Notes: generated from the letters alone by a model not told the origin. A DNA stretch of 24,058 bases from an uncultured Acetatifactor sp. (GCA_910589035.1 CAJUSI010000062.1:1-24058); one strand, 5' to 3'; counted from the stretch's first letter, positions 15,283-23,839 are shown. Program-made: numbers and translations.

Positions 15283-16215
15283 ATGAAAAAGGCAAAAGTG
15301 GAGAGAGGCAAAGGTGGATGGAAGCATGACTTGCTGATGAACAAATGGCTGTATCTGCTATCTATCCCTGTGATTCTTTATTTTTTGGTCTTTAACTATG
15401 CCCCCATGTTTGGGCTTGTGATGGCATTTGAGGATTTCAAGCCTCAGAGAGGTATCTTCGGAAGTGACTGGGTGGGACTGAAGCATTTTATGGATTTTTT
15501 TGGAGGACCTAATTTCCTGATCCTTTTGCGGAATACACTGGTGATCAGCCTGTTGGGACTGGTGATTGCGTTTCCGCTGTCCATCGTGTTTGCGCTGCTG
15601 CTAAATGAAATCAAAAATCTGAAGTTTAAAAAGGTGGTGCAGACAGTCAGCTATATGCCTTATTTCATTTCCATCGTGATTATCTGCGGCCTGGTAAAGG
15701 AATTTTGTTCCACCACCGGGTTTGTGACGTCTATTATGGTGAAGCTGTTTGGAATCGAAAAAGTGAGCCTGCTGACCAATCCCGATTATTTCTGGGCCAT
15801 TAACCTTTTGTCGGATATCTGGCAGAATCTGGGATACAATTCCATTATTTTCGTGGCGGCAATCACTTCGGTCAGCTCCGAGCTTCACGAAGCGGCGGCC
15901 ATTGACGGGGCAGGGCGGCTTGGCCGGGTCTGGCATGTGACGATTCCCTGCATTATGCCTACCATTGTCACCATGCTGATCTTAAAATGCGGTACGCTTC
16001 TGAACGTGGGGTTTGAGAAAATATTACTTTTGTATAATCCCAGTATCTATTCCACGGCGGATGTGATCAGTACCCATGTACAGAGACTGGGAATCGAACA
16101 GGCGCAGTATGGGTATTCTGCCGCGGTAGGACTGTTTAATTCCGTGGTGGGAACGCTGCTTTTGCTGCTTTCTAATTATTTCAGTAAGCGATACGCAGAT
16201 ACGTCGATTGTATAG
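15283..16215 (+). CDS. ABC sugar transporter permease, LplB/UgpA type
   Basis: This inner-membrane permease of about 310 residues is one half of a carbohydrate-uptake-1 type ABC importer. Hydrophobic helices are clear, including WLYLLSIPVILYFLVFNYAP and the TLVISLLGLVIAFPLSIVFA segment. The cytoplasmic EAA loop (ELHEAAAIDGAGRLGRVWH, near residue 200), which docks on the ATPase, is intact. AAGGAG at 15268-15273 lies nine bases before ATG 15283 but only three before ATG 15277, so I prefer 15283. The second permease gene follows after 13 bases. No ATPase gene is present, so a shared MsmX/UgpC-like ATPase elsewhere is implied. Confidence 0.93.
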   Translation: MKKAKVERGKGGWKHDLLMNKWLYLLSIPVILYFLVFNYAPMFGLVMAFEDFKPQRGIFGSDWVGLKHFMDFFGGPNFLILLRNTLVISLLGLVIAFPLSIVFALLLNEIKNLKFKKVVQTVSYMPYFISIVIICGLVKEFCSTTGFVTSIMVKLFGIEKVSLLTNPDYFWAINLLSDIWQNLGYNSIIFVAAITSVSSELHEAAAIDGAGRLGRVWHVTIPCIMPTIVTMLILKCGTLLNVGFEKILLLYNPSIYSTADVISTHVQRLGIEQAQYGYSAAVGLFNSVVGTLLLLLSNYFSKRYADTSIV

Positions 16216-16228
16216 GGAGGTGGACATA

Positions 16229-17122
16229 ATGATTGAAAAACATTCAAAATCCCGGATTCTTTTTCTGGTTTTCAACTATACCTTTATGATTCTGTTTGCG
16301 CTGGCGTGCTTTATGCCTCTCTGGCATGTGCTGATGGCATCTGTCAGCGACCCCCATCTGCTGATGGGCTCCTCGGGGCTGCTGCTGAAGCCGCTGGGAA
16401 AGCTGACGCTGGAGGGATATGAGCTGGTAATGCACAGCAGGGACATTTTGACGGGATACATAAATACCATTGCTTATGTGCTGGCGGTTGCCGTGGCGGG
16501 GTCTTTTCTGACGGCGATTGCAGGGTATCTGATTTCCAGAAAAGGTTTCAGGCTGGCAAAGCCTCTCACGATTTTTATTATGTTTACCATGATGTTCAGC
16601 GGCGGCATTATTCCGACTTATATGGTGGTGCGGGGACTGGGGCTGTTGAATACAAGGGGGGCTGTTATCTTTCCCAGCCTTATGAACGCTTATTTTATCA
16701 TCATGATGAAATCGTCTTTCGAGCAGCTGTCCGGAAGCTATGAAGAGTCCGCCAAGCTGGACGGGGCAAGTCCTCTTGTAATTCTGTTCAAGATCTTGCT
16801 GCCGCTTGTGAAACCGACCATTGTGGTCATTATCATGTTTACTGTGATCAGCCAGTGGAATTCCTGGTATACGGCTTCCATTTATCTTCCCAGAAGAAGG
16901 GATTTGTGGCCGCTGCAGCTGTTTATGCGGGAGATGCTGATTCAGAACGATACCTCAAAAATCGTCACATCGGCGGGAGAGGCAAATGCGCTGGTCAATA
17001 TGACCGGTAATTTGGTGAAATACTGCGTTACCATTGCGGGCACGCTTCCGATTCTCTGCGCCTATCCCTTTGCCCAGAAATACTTTGTGACCGGCATTAC
17101 GCTTGGAGGCGTGAAAGAATAG
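16229..17122 (+). CDS. ABC sugar transporter permease, LplC/YtcP type
   Basis: This is a 297-residue partner permease with about six hydrophobic helices (FMILFALACFMPLWHVLMAS; YVLAVAVAGSFLTAIAGYLI; IFIMFTMMFSGGIIPTYMVV). Its EAA-type loop reads SYEESAKLDGASPLVILFKI near residue 170. The C-terminus ends in the family motif KYFVTGITLGGVKE. The start is ATG 16229, seven bases after AGGGAGGT (16214-16221); an upstream in-frame TTG lacks such a site. It forms a heterodimer with the product of the preceding gene to move an oligosaccharide across the membrane. Related systems carry complex plant oligosaccharides, but the cargo here is unknown. Confidence 0.93.
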   Translation: MIEKHSKSRILFLVFNYTFMILFALACFMPLWHVLMASVSDPHLLMGSSGLLLKPLGKLTLEGYELVMHSRDILTGYINTIAYVLAVAVAGSFLTAIAGYLISRKGFRLAKPLTIFIMFTMMFSGGIIPTYMVVRGLGLLNTRGAVIFPSLMNAYFIIMMKSSFEQLSGSYEESAKLDGASPLVILFKILLPLVKPTIVVIIMFTVISQWNSWYTASIYLPRRRDLWPLQLFMREMLIQNDTSKIVTSAGEANALVNMTGNLVKYCVTIAGTLPILCAYPFAQKYFVTGITLGGVKE

Positions 17123-17152
17123 AAAGGCTGTCTGTACCGGTGCTGACATTAG

Positions 17153-17320
17153 GTGCTTAACAACGAAATCCTGCGCATTCCGGCAAAATTTTGGTTCCGG
17201 CTTGTCCGGTTAGGCGGACAGGCAGGGAAGGTTTATGGGGCAGGTTATTACGGGAATACGCACGATACGTATTATGCGGCGGACGTATTAGAACGTGAAG
17301 CAGAAATTATAGGGAGATAG
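17153..17320 (+). other. Permease-GH5 intergenic region with hairpin and possible 55-aa ORF
   Basis: The 202-base gap contains an imperfect stem, GCTTGTCCG (17199-17207) with CGGACAGGC (about 17215-17223), with no T tract. It also holds an open frame from GTG 17153 to TAG 17320 (55 codons, including AKFWFRLVRLGG and YYGNTHDTYYAADVLE), with no ribosome binding site and no family I recognise. The TTCCGGCAAAATTTTGGTTCCGG-type composition suggests a dispersed repeat rather than a gene. The last bases carry AGGGAG, the ribosome binding site of the GH5 gene. Confidence 0.3.
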
Positions 17321-17324
17321 TCAT

Positions 17325-18443
17325 ATGGAGAAATTAAGAGGCGTGAATCTGGGCGGGTGGCTTGTGCTGGAAAAATGGATGAATCAGAATCTGTTCGCAG
17401 GGACGGATGCCATGGACGAAACCTATCTGTGCCTTAAGCTGGGAGAGGACAGGGCCAGAGAGCGGCTGACGATTCACAGGGATGAATTTATCGGCGAGAG
17501 GGATTTTGAGGACATTGCGGTCAGGGGCTTTAATGCAGTCCGTATTCCCGTCCCCTTTTTCCTGTTCGAGGATGTGGGCCCCTATATTCATTGCCATGAG
17601 TATCTGGATAAGGCATTTGTCTGGGCGCGGAAATTCGGTTTGAAGGTTCTTGTGGATCTGCATACGGCTCCCGGCGGGCATAACGGGACGGATAATTCGG
17701 GAATCTGCGGCGTATGCTTATGGTCCACCAGAAGCGAATATCGGAATTATACCCTCAGCGTGCTGGAGAGAATTGCGCAGCGATACGGAAAAGAGGAAGC
17801 CATGTGGGGGATCAGCGTGTTGAACGAGCCCATGTGCAGCGACACGGAGGCGGCGAAAGCGCTGAATATACATAATCTGACGCAGGTGTATCTTCCGGCG
17901 GATCAGGAACTGGCTGCGGAAAATACCAATTATTCTCTGGAATATCTGCGGCGGTTTTACAGGGATGCCTACCGGGTGATTCGAAAGCATATGGGCAGTG
18001 AGAAATATGTGGTTTTCAGCGATGCCTTTGAACTGGAGGTATGGGATGAGTTTCTGGACTGCGGCGATTTTGAGGGAGTGGTACTGGATACCCATAACTA
18101 CCTGATGACACCGGATCAAATGCTTTTTACGGAGAGGAACCTGGAGGTATATGTCAGGTACCTGCGCAGCCTGGGAGAGAAAGTTAACGCAGCGGCGAAG
18201 CGATTTCCGCTGATTGTGGGAGAATGGAATATTCAGAACCAGGCGGACGGCCTGGAGCAGATGGGAAAAGAGGAAAAGGACAGGCTCTATACTGCCATAG
18301 CGGATGCATTTCTGGAGGGCATGAAGGACACCCTGGGTTGGTTCTACTGGAGCTATAAGATCTATCTGGAGGGGACTGACGCGGAATGTGACGACGCGGG
18401 ACGGTGCGTGAACCATGGCTGGCTGCGGCCCGGGGAACGATGA
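17325..18443 (+). CDS. GH5 family glucanase (exo-1,3-beta-glucanase-like)
   Basis: This is a 372-residue TIM-barrel enzyme. The opening RGVNLGGWLVLEKWM is the signature of the GH5 group that includes fungal exo-1,3-beta-glucanases. Further motifs are FNAVRIPVPF, LVDLHTAPGGHNGTDNSG, acid/base Glu168 in VLNEPM, HNY near residue 250, and nucleophile Glu300 in IVGEWN. The length matches a single-domain enzyme with no signal peptide or binding module, so it should act on short imported beta-glucosides or glucan-oligosaccharides. AGGGAG (17311-17316) precedes the ATG by eight bases. Exact linkage preference is not determined by the sequence. Confidence 0.9.
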   Translation: MEKLRGVNLGGWLVLEKWMNQNLFAGTDAMDETYLCLKLGEDRARERLTIHRDEFIGERDFEDIAVRGFNAVRIPVPFFLFEDVGPYIHCHEYLDKAFVWARKFGLKVLVDLHTAPGGHNGTDNSGICGVCLWSTRSEYRNYTLSVLERIAQRYGKEEAMWGISVLNEPMCSDTEAAKALNIHNLTQVYLPADQELAAENTNYSLEYLRRFYRDAYRVIRKHMGSEKYVVFSDAFELEVWDEFLDCGDFEGVVLDTHNYLMTPDQMLFTERNLEVYVRYLRSLGEKVNAAAKRFPLIVGEWNIQNQADGLEQMGKEEKDRLYTAIADAFLEGMKDTLGWFYWSYKIYLEGTDAECDDAGRCVNHGWLRPGER

Positions 18444-18621
18444 GTGGGCAATGCGCCAATGCAGGACAGAAATCGGCAAATGACTGCGTTCACGTACAAT
18501 TCCCGTGAGCAATGAGTCAAGTCAGCGAAGCTGATCGGTGGAATATCCGTCTTGGAGGAGGCACGGATTATACCGGAATGAAAACGACATAAGACAGGAA
18601 TTTCTGGAAGGAGAAGAAAGA
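18444..18621 (+). other. Gap between the GH5 and GH3 genes with small palindromes
   Basis: The 178-base gap contains CACG-N8-CGTG-like sequence (about 18491-18506) and a perfect TCAGC-GAA-GCTGA hairpin (about 18520-18532). The style (5-7 bp stem, three-base GAA/GTA loop) matches the hairpins at 1444-1484, hinting at a dispersed element. The GH3 frame is open back to 18538, but the ribosome binding site places the real start at 18622. No promoter is clear. Confidence 0.3.
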
Positions 18622-21288
18622 ATGGCATATTGGGAAGGAATACCCATGGGAAAGGAAGACAGGCCGGTTCTGGTCTTCGACCCGTCCGCGCCGCTGGCTT
18701 ACGATATCAATGACGCCAATGGCGACTGGTACATGCTGAAGCCGGAGTTTCTAGGCTGCATGGTCCTGCCTTTCAGCAAGCGGATGGACGGGCAGGAGGG
18801 CCAGGTGGAATTTGAAGGAAAGCCCGTGAATTATGTGCTGGAGACCATGGCTGTGCAGGGAGTGGAGTCCTGGTGGCTGGGAGTCAGGCTGGGCGGCCAT
18901 ATCACAAGGTATGGCCAGGAGGGAACCCTGCGGGTCAGCGGGTTTACGGATACGGACGGAAACAGGATGGAACCTGCGCAGATTAAGGTAAAGGCAGGAG
19001 AGCGGGTGCAGCCGCAGCCCGAGTATGCGGCCCATGAAGCCGTTGCTCTGCAGGCCGCCCGGGAAGGCATTGTGCTGCTGAAAAATGACAGGGGGATATT
19101 GCCCCTTAAGAAGAATGCCAGGATAAATATTTTTGGTAAGGGAATCTATGAATTCCGGTTTTGCGCCGTAGGCGCGGGGAAGATCAATCCCCGGTATGAG
19201 GTGGGATTGCTGGAGGCTCTGCGGGAGCAGTCCGATTTTCAACTGAACCGGGAGCTTCTGGAATTTTATTCCCAGGGAAGCGACAGCATACCGGGAGAAG
19301 AGCTTCTGGCCCGGGCGCGGGAATATGCTCCCAGAGCGCTGATCGTGCTGTCCAGGCCGTCCGGGGAGAACCACGATAATTCCTCCGGGGAAGGAGAGTT
19401 TTGCCTGACAGGGGAGGAAAGAGCGCTGCTGCATAAAGTGGGGGAAATCTTTCCGGATGTGATCGTGGTACTGAACGTGGGCTACCCGATAGAAACTGAT
19501 TTTATCCGGGAAGAAAACATCGGTGCGGCTCTGTATACAGGCTTTGGCGGGATGCTGGGCGGAAAGGCGATAGCCGACGTGCTGTGCGGGGAGGAGAATC
19601 CCTCCGGCAGGCTGACGGATACCTGGTGCGAACGATATGAGAATTATCCGTCTGCGGCCAATTTTTATGACTGCAGGGATGGCAGGGGGCGGTTCGGCGC
19701 GGATGAGGATGTCTGGCTGGATACGGTATATGAAGAAGACATCTATGTGGGATACCGTTATTTTGAGACATTCGGCAGGAACGGGCAGGTGGCCTGGCCT
19801 TTTGGATACGGGCTGTCCTACACGCAGTTTCAGACTGAAGCGGGGCAGTGCGCCTATGATGACGAAAGCGGACTCAGGGTGTCTTTCGTGATAAAAAACG
19901 TGGGGGAAATCCCGGGGAAAGAAGTGGTGCAGGTATATCTGGCCAAGCCGGAGGGGGCGTTGGAGAAGCCGTCAAGGGAGCTGGTGGAGTTCGGAAAGAC
20001 CGGACTTCTGAAGAAAGGGGAAAGTCAGCAGCTTACCTTTCGGATTCCCAGAGACAGGATGGGGGCGTACAGTACGGCGGAGGCGGCATGGCTGCTGGAA
20101 GCCGGGACTTATCGGGTATATGCCGGTGAAAACGTGAGGGACGCGGAGGAAATATACCGTTTTGAAGTGGAGGAAACGGAGATTCTGAAGCAGGTCAGGA
20201 ACCGTATGGTTCCTGTGCAGAATATCAGGGTATTGTCCCAGAGAGAAAGTGATTCGGAAAAGAGGAGCTGGGGAGAAGCTTCCGGCATCAAGAAAGGAGT
20301 GCACGGGTTACAGCCTGTGAAGAAGCAGCCTTCCTATCAGGTGCCGAAATATCAGTTCAGGAATGACGACAGGGAGAGGATTACCTGGCAGGACCTGCGG
20401 CAGAACCCGGAAGAGCTGGAACGTTTTGTGGCGGGTATGAGCGTGGAAGAGATGGCCAGGCTTGCCGTATGCGCCAGCCACGGATGGGGAATGGAAGGGA
20501 CGGGAGAAGCCGGAAGAATTTATGCCCTGGAGGGGCTGGAGCTGCCTGATTTTGTGGTGGCAGACGGGAACAGCGGCGTGAATCTGAAAAAGCCCAATAT
20601 CGGTATGCCATCCGGGGTTACCATTTGCACGTCCTTTAACAGAGAACTGGCGGCGCAGATCGGAGCGGTGATCGGGGAAGAGGCAAAGGAGCTGGGAATC
20701 AGCCTGATTCTGGCCCCGGCGCTGAACATACATAGAAATCCCCTGAACGGACGGCATCCGGAATACTTTTCGGAGGATCCCTATCTGGCGGGGCAGATGG
20801 CAGGGCATTACTGCCGGGGCCTGGAAGGAACCGGGACGGGAGGCTGTTACAAGCATCTGATTGCAAACAATGCAGAGACGTCCAGGAAGCGGAATCAGAG
20901 TGTGATAACGGAACGGGCCATAAGGGAAATTTATTTCAGGGCATTTGAATATGCGCTTCAGGTACATCAGCCGGTAAGCGTGATGACGGCTTACAACGCC
21001 GTGAACGGTATCTTTGCTTCCGAGGATTCCGATCTGATACAGGGGCTGCTGCGGGAGGAGTGCGGATGGCAGGGCTTTGTAATGACGGACTGGGACAGCT
21101 ACAGCACGGCGGATGTGGTAAAGATGCAGAAAGCGGGCAATACCTGGATTACGCCGGGCAGCATGGATGATACCTATAACAGCAGAATCGTGGAAGCGGT
21201 AAAGAAGGGAGAATTGGAGGAGGACCGTCTTCGAGAGAATATTTATCATTTTATGAAAGCACTGCTGCGTCTGGGACAACATTGCTGA
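18622..21288 (+). CDS. GH3 family beta-glycosidase with reversed (C-Fn3-N) domain order
   Basis: This is an 888-residue protein in which the GH3 domains appear in reversed order. About 130 N-terminal residues form a beta-rich region of unknown type. The alpha/beta sandwich spans about 137-395 (AAREGIVLLKND, with an acidic SGEGEF segment as candidate acid/base). An Fn3-like domain spans about 420-510 (KEVVQVYLAKPEG) and a charged linker about 515-585. The TIM barrel comes last (DFVVADGNSG; YKHLIANNAETSRKRNQS; nucleophile Asp823 in MTDWDSY). Reversed GH3 enzymes are known from ruminal clostridia such as Ruminococcus albus and Butyrivibrio. AAGGAG (18608-18613) before ATG 18622 sets the start. 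No signal peptide is seen. It likely trims beta-linked sugars released by its neighbours. Confidence 0.92.
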   Translation: MAYWEGIPMGKEDRPVLVFDPSAPLAYDINDANGDWYMLKPEFLGCMVLPFSKRMDGQEGQVEFEGKPVNYVLETMAVQGVESWWLGVRLGGHITRYGQEGTLRVSGFTDTDGNRMEPAQIKVKAGERVQPQPEYAAHEAVALQAAREGIVLLKNDRGILPLKKNARINIFGKGIYEFRFCAVGAGKINPRYEVGLLEALREQSDFQLNRELLEFYSQGSDSIPGEELLARAREYAPRALIVLSRPSGENHDNSSGEGEFCLTGEERALLHKVGEIFPDVIVVLNVGYPIETDFIREENIGAALYTGFGGMLGGKAIADVLCGEENPSGRLTDTWCERYENYPSAANFYDCRDGRGRFGADEDVWLDTVYEEDIYVGYRYFETFGRNGQVAWPFGYGLSYTQFQTEAGQCAYDDESGLRVSFVIKNVGEIPGKEVVQVYLAKPEGALEKPSRELVEFGKTGLLKKGESQQLTFRIPRDRMGAYSTAEAAWLLEAGTYRVYAGENVRDAEEIYRFEVEETEILKQVRNRMVPVQNIRVLSQRESDSEKRSWGEASGIKKGVHGLQPVKKQPSYQVPKYQFRNDDRERITWQDLRQNPEELERFVAGMSVEEMARLAVCASHGWGMEGTGEAGRIYALEGLELPDFVVADGNSGVNLKKPNIGMPSGVTICTSFNRELAAQIGAVIGEEAKELGISLILAPALNIHRNPLNGRHPEYFSEDPYLAGQMAGHYCRGLEGTGTGGCYKHLIANNAETSRKRNQSVITERAIREIYFRAFEYALQVHQPVSVMTAYNAVNGIFASEDSDLIQGLLREECGWQGFVMTDWDSYSTADVVKMQKAGNTWITPGSMDDTYNSRIVEAVKKGELEEDRLRENIYHFMKALLRLGQHC

Positions 21289-21451
21289 TTATTCGTATTA
21301 TTGTAATAAAAAACAGTTTAAAGTGATATAAGGGATGATAAAAAGAGATTAAAATAAGAAACACAGAGACACAAGACAAGGGAGCGGGTCATCCTGCATC
21401 TTTAAATGTGGTATCGCAGATGAAGCTGCGGTAGAAAGGAAGGAGATAATT
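21289..21451 (+). promoter_or_regulatory. Leader region of the binding-protein gene
   Basis: This A/T-rich 163-base gap differs from the tight spacing elsewhere and probably holds a promoter. ATTGTAATA (21300-21308) repeats a half of the 15190-15213 palindrome. TATAAG (21327-21332) could be a -10, but TTGTAA lies 20 bases upstream, too far for a good -35. A CGCAG-N6-CTGCG hairpin (about 21415-21430) precedes the ribosome binding site. A separate, stronger transcript for the binding protein would be usual for such systems. Confidence 0.35.
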
Positions 21452-23236
21452 ATGAAGAGAAAGGAAGTCACAAGATTATTTGCGCTCATGCTTACCGTGA
21501 TACTGGGTTTGAGCGCTTGCGGAAAGGAAGGCCCAGAGAGCGGCGGGGAAGATTCTAAACCTTCTTCCGCAGGCCAGAGCGAAGAAAGCCAGGGAAGCGG
21601 GGAAAATCAGGGGAACGGAGAAAGTCAGGAGGCGGAAGAATCGCAGGCTCCGTCCCAGGGCGGAACGGAACTGGATTTGTCGGAGCAAATGCATGTATCT
21701 ATTTTTTCTCAGGCAGACGATGTGAGCTATGAGGAATTTATCGCAAATCCGGTGTTTGAGTACTGGGCTGATATGTTCAATCTGGAGCTGGAATGGCAGC
21801 TGCCGCCTCAGGGTAGTGAGGCAGATCAGCTGAACATGATGTTCGGCACACAGGACTATACAGATGTAATCGACATCTCCTACAATATGGAAAATCTCGC
21901 CACCCTGTACCAGGATGAGGTGATTTATAATCTGGCGCCCTATCTGGATACAGAACTGCCGAATTACAAGGCGTTTCTGGATGCCAATCCGGACGTGAAG
22001 TCGGCGCTTCTGGACGATGACGGCAACCTTTATCATTTTGCGGTGATTCAGGAAGCGCCCAAGCAGTGGGGGGGCCTGGTCTACCGTCAGGATATCCTGG
22101 ACACTATGACAGGCGGAAACATTCAGTTCCCCAGCGGAAAGGATGCACCCACTACGATTGAGGACTGGGATTATATGCTGCCGCTGATGAAGCAGTATTT
22201 TGAAGAGGCGAACATGGCGGAATATGCCTGCCTGATCATTCCGGCGGTGGGATATTTCTCCACAGGGGAGCTTATGGCCGGATTCGGCATCGGCGGATTG
22301 CAGTATGTAGAGGATGGTACGGTAAAATATGGTATTTCTCAGGATGCTTTTTATGATTACCTGACTAAGATGAAAGAATGGTATAGCCAGGGATACATCT
22401 ACTCCGACTTTGCCAGCCGGACGGACGATATGTTCTTCCTTCCCAACACGGCATTGACTTACGGCGGTGCCGCAGGCGTATGGTATGGAATCACGGATAA
22501 TATCGGGGACAGCATGTCCCTTCCGGAATACAATCTGTTCGTGAATGTGGAGCCCATTAATTCTCCCGCCAATACTGCAGGAGGGGTACAGAAGCCTCTG
22601 GGCATATACCTGGATTCCGGACGTGCCAGCAACAATAGCGGCTGGGCAATTTCCACGGCATGCGATGAGGAGAAGCTGCACAGACTCCTGGCCGCATTTG
22701 ACTACTTATATTCACAGGAAGGCTCCAATACCAGATCCATGGGACTGTCCGCGGAGCAGGGAGCCGCCGATGTAGCTTCTTATGTGGAAAAAGGCGTGAC
22801 CAACGGCACCAGAGAAAACGGTACCAAAACATGGACGGAAGAGATGGATAACTGTGCGGAGTACGGAGTGTACGCATTCTGCGAGAACAGGATGCCCGGC
22901 GTGGTGGTGGATTATGCCACCAGAACCTGTGATTTAAAGGATGGTGTGGATCGGGCCGTGGTTGCGGATGAGGCCTGGACGGCAAGCGGCAATGCCAACG
23001 TGTATCCGCTGACGGTAGGCTTTACGCCGGAGGAAACGGCGGAGCTGAACAAGCTGGAGAGCGCTGTCTGGGATTATGCGAACTCCATGATTCCGAAGCT
23101 CATTATGGGCAGGGAAGAGCTGACAGAGGAAAGCTTTGCGGCTTATCAGGCACAGCTGGAATCTCTGGGTATGCCGAGAATACTGGAGATCAGACAGGCG
23201 GCTTATGACAGATATGTTGAAAAAGCGAATAAGTAA
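21452..23236 (+). CDS. Extracellular sugar-binding lipoprotein of the ABC importer
   Basis: This 594-residue lipoprotein is the substrate-capture part of the importer. The signal peptide (MKRKEVTRLFALMLTVILG) ends in lipobox LSAC with lipidated Cys23. A low-complexity Ser/Gly/Glu/Gln linker follows to about residue 72, tethering the domain to the membrane. The rest resembles LplA-type family 1 binding proteins: YWADMFNLELEW, MMFGTQDYTDVIDISYNM, YLDTELPNY, then a large aromatic-rich C-lobe. The ribosome binding site AGGAAGGAG is excellent. It lies two hydrolase genes away from the permeases (15283-17122); its type matches them and no other permease is nearby, so they very probably work together. 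A terminator follows. Confidence 0.93.
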   Translation: MKRKEVTRLFALMLTVILGLSACGKEGPESGGEDSKPSSAGQSEESQGSGENQGNGESQEAEESQAPSQGGTELDLSEQMHVSIFSQADDVSYEEFIANPVFEYWADMFNLELEWQLPPQGSEADQLNMMFGTQDYTDVIDISYNMENLATLYQDEVIYNLAPYLDTELPNYKAFLDANPDVKSALLDDDGNLYHFAVIQEAPKQWGGLVYRQDILDTMTGGNIQFPSGKDAPTTIEDWDYMLPLMKQYFEEANMAEYACLIIPAVGYFSTGELMAGFGIGGLQYVEDGTVKYGISQDAFYDYLTKMKEWYSQGYIYSDFASRTDDMFFLPNTALTYGGAAGVWYGITDNIGDSMSLPEYNLFVNVEPINSPANTAGGVQKPLGIYLDSGRASNNSGWAISTACDEEKLHRLLAAFDYLYSQEGSNTRSMGLSAEQGAADVASYVEKGVTNGTRENGTKTWTEEMDNCAEYGVYAFCENRMPGVVVDYATRTCDLKDGVDRAVVADEAWTASGNANVYPLTVGFTPEETAELNKLESAVWDYANSMIPKLIMGREELTEESFAAYQAQLESLGMPRILEIRQAAYDRYVEKANK

Positions 23237-23260
23237 TTGAGTCATGATAATGCATGGGGA

Positions 23261-23292
23261 AAGGCTTGCCAGTATATTTGGCAGGCCTTCTG
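23261..23292 (+). terminator. Terminator after the binding-protein gene
   Basis: An 11-bp stem pairs AAGGCTTGCCA (23261-23271) with TGGCAGGCCTT (23279-23289), with one G-U pair and a 7-base loop. The T tract is poor (TTCTG), so termination may be partial. It closes the transporter/hydrolase unit 25 bases after the stop codon. Confidence 0.6.
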
Positions 23293-23354
23293 CATGGAAA
23301 ATAGTCCGGAAAGGAATCAAAAGTAAGCTGTAGTTGCAAGCATATACATAAAAA

Positions 23355-23525
23355 AGTTACGTTGATCCCGTTCCGGCGGCAGGTCTCGATGTAGGTCCTG
23401 ATGACGGCGTGGTTGTCCGCAGCCGATACAGACCCGAACTGGCCGGATATCTTCATGTGCGATTTCACTCCGTGCAGGCCGCGTTCCGCGAGGTTGTTCG
23501 TGGTCGGAAGGCTGAAGTAAAACTT
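23355..23525 (-). pseudogene. IS66-type transposase, C-terminal relic
   Basis: On the minus strand the frame reads YFSLPTTNNLAERGLHGVKS, then MKISGQFGSVSAADNHAVIR and TYIETCRRNGIN. This matches the end of IS66-like DDE transposases, where N-N-x-A-E-R carries the last catalytic glutamate and is followed by the K-x-x-x-K-x-S-G-x-F and I-R-x-Y-I-x-T segments. Nothing of the transposase core is present upstream, and the sequence loses resemblance after GINVTF, so only about 57 residues survive. It cannot be active. No terminal inverted repeats or target duplication are evident. It marks an old insertion or recombination site. Confidence 0.7.
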
Positions 23526-23550
23526 TTTTAGGGAACATAAACAGGAAGCA

Positions 23551-23593
23551 GGCGCTTGCCTTTGGCCTTATGGCCACGGGCAGGCGCTTTTTC
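23551..23593 (+). terminator. Strong hairpin with T tract
   Basis: A long imperfect stem pairs 23552-23567 with 23572-23587 (GGCGCTTGCC and GGGCAGGCGC arms plus a GGCC/GGCC top, TTAT loop), followed by TTTTTC. It looks like an intrinsic terminator for plus-strand transcription, although no intact plus-strand gene lies immediately upstream, so it may be a leftover from a lost gene. Confidence 0.5.
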
Positions 23594-23686
23594 TATATCC
23601 TCTGGAAATTTTGCCAAGTAGACTTTCGAAACCAGCTATTCGTGAGTAAACAGGTGGAACTACATTTCTCTTTTGAGAACTGAATA

Positions 23687-23839
23687 TCGCTGGCCCGGGC
23701 CCGGCGCATGAAGAAACTGAGCCAAGCGGGACAGCTTGATATGGATGCCATTTTTTCCATGATGACGGAGGAAAAGGGCAATCAGAAAGAAACCGTCAAA
23801 ATCGGCATGGACAAGCTGCGGAAGAAAAACAAGAATTAA
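23687..23839 (+). pseudogene. ParB-like partition protein, C-terminal relic
   Basis: Following an in-frame TGA, the frame reads about 50 residues to TAA 23837-23839, including MKKLSQAGQLDMDAIFSMMT, then EEKGNQKETVKI and DKLRKK. This resembles the C-terminal end of ParB/Spo0J-like proteins carried on clostridial conjugative elements (a pattern of the form QLD-x-D-x-IF-x-x-x-x-EEK-x-NQKE). The DNA-binding and nuclease-like N-terminal parts are absent. There is no ribosome binding site for the ATG at 23708. It is probably debris from a conjugative element or plasmid. The assignment rests on memory of the family and needs a search. Confidence 0.55.

Noticed and set aside
18538..18621. Upstream ATG (18538) for the reversed GH3
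   Set aside because: ATG 18622 has AAGGAG at good spacing; the extra 28 residues are charged and do not look like part of a domain or signal peptide.
20308..21282. Minus-strand open frame of 324 codons opposite the reversed GH3
   Set aside because: It overlaps the TIM-barrel domain with clear catalytic motifs on the plus strand; the antisense translation is basic and unlike any protein family.
21476..22681. Minus-strand open frame of 401 codons opposite the binding-protein gene
   Set aside because: It is antisense to a well-supported lipoprotein gene, has no family resemblance and no ribosome binding site; long antisense frames arise from codon bias in this DNA.
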